Of a stretch of 35,956 nt of DNA, positions 32,139 to 35,956 are shown one piece after another. The notes under the pieces are model-generated. The model saw nothing but the letters and a program-made list of their open reading frames with translations, was not told where the DNA came from and did not search any database. Origin of the DNA: Deltaproteobacteria bacterium (GTDB lineage Bacteria > Desulfobacterota > Binatia > UBA9968). A program made the position numbers and the translations under genes. The stretch lies in assembly GCA_016874755.1 (NCBI GenBank), contig VGTH01000052.1, positions 1 to 35,956 of the forward strand, given 5' to 3'. The first letter of the stretch is position 1; every line of letters starts with the position of its first letter.

Positions 32139-32932
32139 CGCGAGCCGCTGAAAAAACTTGGCTAACACCGACGGCTTTGCGCATCCTGACGCTGATCGCG
32201 TTGGTTGCTGTCTGGGAATTGATTGGCCGCACTGGGATTTTGTTTCCCGACCTGTTCCCCTCAGTTTGGGAAATCTTGCAATCGTTTTGGATCTATCTAA
32301 CGACTCCGGTGGTGCTGCCGCATCTGAAGACCAGCGGCTATGAGGTCGGCGGCGCAATTTTGTTGGCGGCGCTGCTTGGCGTGCCGTTGGGGATTCTCTG
32401 GGGGAGCCGCAAGAGCTGGCTGGAAATCGTCGAGCCTTTGATCCTCTACGCCGCCGTTGTGCCTAAGATCGTGATCTTTCCCGTGTTCATTTTACTGCTC
32501 GGCATCGACGTGCAGTCCAAGCTCGCGGTCGGTGCCATCGCGGCGTTTTTTCCGATCTCGCTGCTAACCATTGCCGGTATGCGCGAAATCAAGAAAGTCT
32601 ACGTCGAGGTGGCGCGCACGGTTGGCGCGACGCCGTATCAGATCGCCACGCGCGTCTACTTGCCGGCGATCGCTGGGCAGGTTTTCACCGGCATTCGCAT
32701 CGGCCTGGGCGCCGCCGTGACCGGCGCTCTGCTGGCCGAAACAAAAATTGCCAAAGCCGGCTTAGGCTTTTTGATCGTCGAATATTACAATCAGTTTCGC
32801 ATCGCCGACATGTATTCGCTGCTATTATTTATTTTCATCTTGGCGGCGCTGATCAACTGGGGTATGAAAACCTTATTCGCACGGCTCCTACCAGTGCCGA
32901 AGGGTGCGCAGGACCCGGGGTTGCTGTTTTAG
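32135..32932 (+). CDS. ABC importer permease 2
   Basis: This 265-residue second permease has about six helices, with the EAA loop ARTVGATPYQIATRVYLPAIAGQ and the following FTGIRIGLGAA segment. The start at 32135 was chosen because ATGA overlaps the stop of permease 1; an in-frame upstream start at 32012 lies inside permease 1 and is unlikely. With permease 1 it forms a heterodimeric channel. Confidence 0.9.
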   Translation: MTRAAEKTWLTPTALRILTLIALVAVWELIGRTGILFPDLFPSVWEILQSFWIYLTTPVVLPHLKTSGYEVGGAILLAALLGVPLGILWGSRKSWLEIVEPLILYAAVVPKIVIFPVFILLLGIDVQSKLAVGAIAAFFPISLLTIAGMREIKKVYVEVARTVGATPYQIATRVYLPAIAGQVFTGIRIGLGAAVTGALLAETKIAKAGLGFLIVEYYNQFRIADMYSLLLFIFILAALINWGMKTLFARLLPVPKGAQDPGLLF

Positions 32933-32939
32933 CATGGCC

Positions 32940-32965
32940 GCAAAAAACGCAAAAGACGCATAAGC
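32940..32965. repeat. GCAAAAAACGCAAAAGACGC string
   Basis: A purine-rich string after the permease gene that recurs in related form at 4864-4884. It is a minor dispersed repeat and overlaps the leader of the amidohydrolase gene. Confidence 0.4.
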
Positions 32966-32977
32966 AGGAGGTCGCAA

Positions 32978-34072
32978 ATGGCTAACCCAGATCTCATCGT
33001 TGACTCCGATGCTCACGTGGTCGAGTCGGCGCGCACTTGGGATTTCATGGACCCCTCGGAGAAGCAGTTCAAGCCGATTGCCCTGGAGGCGCGCGAAGAG
33101 GCCGGCGTCAAGCTGCAGTTCTGGGTGATCGATGGCAAGGTGCGAGGCCTGCGCTTTCCGGCGTTTTCGGCGGCGGAATTGGAGCGGCGTGCCCAACAGG
33201 TGGGCCGGAAGTTTGCCGATTCGAAAGAGTCCGCCGAACTGGGCAACGTCGATTTGCGGCTCGACTACATGGACCGCAATAACGTCGACGTGCAGGTGCT
33301 GCACAACACCATGTTTATCGAATCGTGCACCGAACGCGCCGCAGTCGAAGTCGCGCTGTGCAAAAGTTGGAACCGTTGGCTCGGCGATATCTGGAAACAA
33401 GCCAAAGGTCGACTGCGCTGGGCCTGCATGCCACCGACGCTCAGCATGACCGATGCGGTGGACCAGATTCGCTGGTCGAAGGAAAACGGTGCAGTGGCGG
33501 TGTGTTTGAGGCCCGTGGAAGGCAACAAACTATTGGCGGACAGCTACTTTTATCCGATCTATGAAACCGCGGAGAAGCTCGACATGGCGATCGCCATTCA
33601 CATCGCCAACGGCAGCGCTTGGCTCAACGATCTCTATCGTCATCCGGTTTCCATCGCTGCGACGCTACACCGCTTTCGGGTGCCCACCGTGGCGGCGTTC
33701 AACGATATCTTGCTCAGCGAAATCCATGAGCTCTTTCCCAAGCTGCGCTTTGGTTTCATCGAGGCGAGCGCGCAGTGGTTGCCGTGGGTATTGCACGAAG
33801 CGAAGAATCGCTTCAAAACGCTGGGTCGGCCCTGGCCGAAAAACATCACCAAACAATACGGCATGTATGTCACCTGCGAAAACAGCGACGATTTGCCATA
33901 CATCGTGCGCGAAGGCGGCGAAGATTGTCTGGTCATCGGCACCGACTACGGCCACACCGATACCTCCAGTGACATCGACGCGATCAAGATTTTTCGCCAG
34001 CGCAACGATATTTCCGATGGGGTGAAGAAGAAAATCCTGAGCGACAACGCCAAGGCGCTCTACGCGCTGTGA
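32978..34072 (+). CDS. Amidohydrolase-2 family metal-dependent hydrolase
   Basis: This 364-residue TIM-barrel hydrolase or decarboxylase of the Amidohydro_2 group has N-terminal metal site DSDAHVVE (Asp and His, positions 9-15), a central barrel His in AIHIANGS, and the closing Asp in GTDYGHTD. Members hydrolyse or decarboxylate cyclic and aromatic acids. The gene follows the ABC importer by 45 nt with a strong ribosome site (AGGAGG), so the imported compound may be its substrate (inference). A palindromic hairpin follows in the convergent gap. Confidence 0.9.
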   Translation: MANPDLIVDSDAHVVESARTWDFMDPSEKQFKPIALEAREEAGVKLQFWVIDGKVRGLRFPAFSAAELERRAQQVGRKFADSKESAELGNVDLRLDYMDRNNVDVQVLHNTMFIESCTERAAVEVALCKSWNRWLGDIWKQAKGRLRWACMPPTLSMTDAVDQIRWSKENGAVAVCLRPVEGNKLLADSYFYPIYETAEKLDMAIAIHIANGSAWLNDLYRHPVSIAATLHRFRVPTVAAFNDILLSEIHELFPKLRFGFIEASAQWLPWVLHEAKNRFKTLGRPWPKNITKQYGMYVTCENSDDLPYIVREGGEDCLVIGTDYGHTDTSSDIDAIKIFRQRNDISDGVKKKILSDNAKALYAL

Positions 34073-34116
34073 GCGTGCGCATCGTGCCATCAGCGCAAAC
34101 GCGGCAAAGAGCTAAC

Positions 34117-34149
34117 TTAGGGGCGACCCGTCGGTCGGGTCGCCCCTAA
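34117..34149. repeat. Strong 14-bp hairpin between convergent genes
   Basis: TTAGGGGCGACCCG (34117-34130) pairs perfectly with CGGGTCGCCCCTAA (34136-34149), loop TCGGT. No T-tract on either side, so it is a palindromic repeat more than a classic terminator, but it could still stop transcription from both sides. A shorter relative is at 4899-4920. Confidence 0.85.
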
Positions 34150-34168
34150 AGGATGGGCTCTAGGCGGA

Positions 34169-35764
34169 TCAAAAAGTTCGAAAACCGCGGATCTCGCGCC
34201 GCATGGTGACTTCAAAATTGGCGCGCATCTGCTTGTTGCCGATCTCGGCGCCGACCGCTTCGACCAGGGCCAGGAGCTTCTTGCGTGGAAATGCCTCGCG
34301 GGTTTCTCCGAGTCCTTCGATGTGTTCTTGAACGACAAACTCCCCGATGGGGCCGAGCCCTTCGGTGGCCTCGTGGACCATGTAGTCGAAGAACTGCGGC
34401 GGCACGTTTGCTTCTTTAAGGATGATCGTGCGCATGCCTGCCGGGTTTTGCTCCGCGGTGGTTGTGAGCTCATCGATGGGCGCTGGTGCCGGAGTCTGGC
34501 TCAGCGGCGGCAGCACTTCTTGAGGAACTTTCACGGGCGCCGGTTGGGCTGGCTCGGGAGGTGCCAGATTAATGGTTTGCGCCGGTTGTTCAGCTGTCGC
34601 TTCTCTAGCGATCGGCGGTGGCAGACGAATGGCCGCCATGGCGGCCTTTAGCCGTTCAACATCGGCACGCTCGGGATGGGCGACCGGGTGCGTAACAGGC
34701 CGCTCACGCTTGGCCGCCAGGTCGGCCACTGCTTCGCGTGCTGCATGATCACGGTTCAAAATCGGACTGGGCTCGACGACACGGAGTGGCGTCGGTTGTT
34801 CGACCGCTGGTTTTGCTTCGCTTTGCGGCCGTTCCTCATTCTTTGGTTTTTGCTGCTTGGCAATGCTTAGATGCGGCAGCGCAGGCTCAACCGCCTCGAC
34901 CTGGGCCGCGAGCCCATCACGACGCTCCAGCATGAGCAGTTCCGCCGCCCTGCGGACCATGTCAGCGGTGACTTTCTTGTTACCGCCAGCAAGCGCCAGC
35001 GAGAGTGAATTGTCGCATAACGCGTTGATTAAACGTGGGGTGCCCCCCGAATAGGCCCAAAGCTCGACGGTGGCATCGCGCTCGAAAATATCCGGCCCGA
35101 CGTAGGCCGCGACCTCGAGCCGATGGCGCAAATAGCTCTCGACGTCGCCATGATATTGCAGGGGTGTAAGCCGATAATGCATGGCTAACCGTTGCTTTAC
35201 CGGAGCTAACGAAGGTACTCCTAGCTGAGAGGCGAGCTCCGGCTCGCCAGCCATGACGATTTGCAGCAGTTTTTCCTTGTCGGTTTCCAAATTAGAAAGA
35301 TCGCAAAGCGCCTCCAGCGCATCGTCATGCAGCTCTTGGGCTTCGTCGAGCAGCAGCGCCACGCTGCGCTTTTGTTGGAGCTGTTCGAAGAGGTGGAGCT
35401 CGAGGTCTTTATGCAGACGCAGAGCGCTTTTATCACCGACCTCGATGCCCAACTCTTCGCAGAGCCATTCCAACATATTGCTCGCAGTAACGTGGCGGCT
35501 CGATGATACTGAGATGAAATGGGTGCTCGGCAAGTGGCGCATGAGTTTGCGCAGTAAAGTGGTCTTCCCTGTGCCGGGGTCGCCGGTGACCAAGAGCATG
35601 CCTTTCTTCGCTTGCACGCCATGGATCAGCTGGCTCAGTCCTTTCATATATAACGAATGGTCGTAGAAATAACGTGGATCAGGCGTAACCCCAAAGGGGT
35701 TTTCGCGAAAGCCAAAATGCTTTTCGACCATCCCTTTACTATCTTCGTTGAAAGAATAGGTCAT
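34169..35764 (-). CDS. ExeA-type AAA ATPase, PEP-CTERM-system-like
   Basis: This 531-residue cytosolic ATPase opens with the block typical of ExeA and exosortase/PEP-CTERM-associated ATPases (MVEKHFGFRENPFGVTPDP, RYFYDHS). Walker A is GDPGTGKTT (61-69) and Walker B ALLLDEAQ (136-143). The AAA core ends near 285. A long Pro/Ala/Glu-rich linker (about 290-450) leads to a compact C-terminal domain (about 455-531: VHEATEGLGPIGEFVVQEH, AFPRKKLLALVEAVGAEI). That domain resembles small helical domains at the ends of other signalling proteins. ATG 35764 is preferred (AAGGA ten bases upstream) over a TTG at 35806 within the leader hairpin. Link to the PEP-CTERM gene at the other end is suggested by the shared terminal repeat; there is no exosortase or EPS gene here. 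Confidence 0.86.
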   Translation of the reverse strand: MTYSFNEDSKGMVEKHFGFRENPFGVTPDPRYFYDHSLYMKGLSQLIHGVQAKKGMLLVTGDPGTGKTTLLRKLMRHLPSTHFISVSSSRHVTASNMLEWLCEELGIEVGDKSALRLHKDLELHLFEQLQQKRSVALLLDEAQELHDDALEALCDLSNLETDKEKLLQIVMAGEPELASQLGVPSLAPVKQRLAMHYRLTPLQYHGDVESYLRHRLEVAAYVGPDIFERDATVELWAYSGGTPRLINALCDNSLSLALAGGNKKVTADMVRRAAELLMLERRDGLAAQVEAVEPALPHLSIAKQQKPKNEERPQSEAKPAVEQPTPLRVVEPSPILNRDHAAREAVADLAAKRERPVTHPVAHPERADVERLKAAMAAIRLPPPIAREATAEQPAQTINLAPPEPAQPAPVKVPQEVLPPLSQTPAPAPIDELTTTAEQNPAGMRTIILKEANVPPQFFDYMVHEATEGLGPIGEFVVQEHIEGLGETREAFPRKKLLALVEAVGAEIGNKQMRANFEVTMRREIRGFRTF

Positions 35765-35800
35765 GCAACTCAATTCCTTAATGGCAAATGAAAGCCAAGA

Positions 35801-35830
35801 CTGCAATCAGGATAACAATCCTGATTGCAG
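35801..35830 (-). promoter_or_regulatory. Perfect 13-bp hairpin in the leader of the ATPase gene
   Basis: CTGCAATCAGGAT (35801-35813) pairs with ATCCTGATTGCAG (35818-35830), loop AACA. It lies between the terminal repeat and the ribosome site, sharing three bases with the repeat. No T-tract follows on the gene's strand. Operator, attenuator or repeat remnant are all possible. Confidence 0.6.
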
Positions 35831-35956
35831 AGCTATGATCAAAGCGTGTGGAAATAGGAAATAGGTAGGCGTACCCTTTCGCGAATCTAAAAACGAAAGG
35901 CTGCCTGTTGGCGCAGGCAGGAAAGGATACGCCGATGAGAGAAAAGCACACTGAGG
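35828..35956 (-). repeat. Terminal inverted repeat, right copy
   Basis: Exact reverse complement of 1-129. On the - strand it precedes the ATPase gene in the same relative orientation in which the left copy precedes the PEP-CTERM gene; here the repeat ends 63 nt before the start codon instead of 125. The same alternative stems are possible. Confidence 0.95.

Noticed and set aside
35765-35806. TTG at 35806 as start of the ATPase gene
   Set aside because: It lies inside the perfect hairpin, has no ribosome site, and the ATG at 35764 has AAGGA upstream and fits the family start.

Overview
The window looks like chromosomal sequence from an uncultivated, diderm, soil- or sediment-type bacterium. 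Supporting signs are lipoprotein signal peptides, a Tat-like signal, a PEP-CTERM sorting tag and a moderately high G+C content. Several NMT1/THI5-like and TAXI solute-binding proteins occur together with family III CoA-transferases, an amidohydrolase, SMP-30 and GlcG/HbpS proteins. That mix is typical of environmental lineages such as Binatota-, Tectomicrobia- or Methylomirabilota-like bacteria, but this placement is inference from gene content only. I see no rRNA, tRNA, intact insertion sequence, phage gene or CRISPR array.

Layout. The two ends are a perfect 129-bp inverted repeat (1-129 and 35828-35956). Each copy lies in the same orientation upstream of an inward-reading gene: a secreted PEP-CTERM protein with a proprotein-convertase P-like domain on the left, and an ExeA/PEP-CTERM-system-type AAA ATPase on the right. 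From 1.1 to 4.8 kb on the + strand are an MFS carrier, a Nu-class-like glutathione transferase and a thiamine-diphosphate enzyme. From 5 to 11.5 kb on the - strand are a lipoprotein, a TAXI-type binding protein, an NMT1-like binding protein (with an unlisted 50-codon reading frame behind its stop), a HAD dehalogenase-like protein, an M24-fold protein without most metal ligands, TspO and a NarM-like protein. From 11.9 to 16 kb are small metabolic genes: membrane protein, GNAT, flavin reductase, VOC, YdhR-like, spondin-domain protein and MsrB.

From 16.3 to 22.6 kb on the - strand is a run of exported proteins: two SMP-30/gluconolactonase-like proteins, a GlcG-cupin fusion, a lone GlcG, a DM13-like protein and an alkaline phosphatase lipoprotein. 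From 22.8 to 24.05 kb is a graveyard of broken genes (membrane-protein fragment, frameshifted TauE/SafE, Spy/CpxP-like tail, small membrane-peptide remnant). After a DUF3891 gene come a 5' cupin-protein fragment and an orphan ribbon-helix-helix antitoxin-like gene. From 25.4 to 29 kb on the - strand is an interleaved acyl-CoA module: CoA-transferase, MaoC-like half, CoA-transferase, MaoC-like half. From 29.5 to 34.1 kb on the + strand is a complete ABC importer (ATPase, binding protein, two permeases) followed by an amidohydrolase, a plausible uptake-and-hydrolysis unit. A truncated binding-protein gene lies divergently just before it.

Intergenic gaps are rich in short palindromic repeats of several families, often between convergent genes or at the ends of gene fragments. 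The points that most deserve a second look are the terminal repeat with mutually exclusive stem pairings shared by two PEP-CTERM-linked genes, the 10-bp tandem repeat at the start of tspO, the metal-ligand-poor M24 protein, and the in-frame reading frame after the stop of the binding-protein gene.
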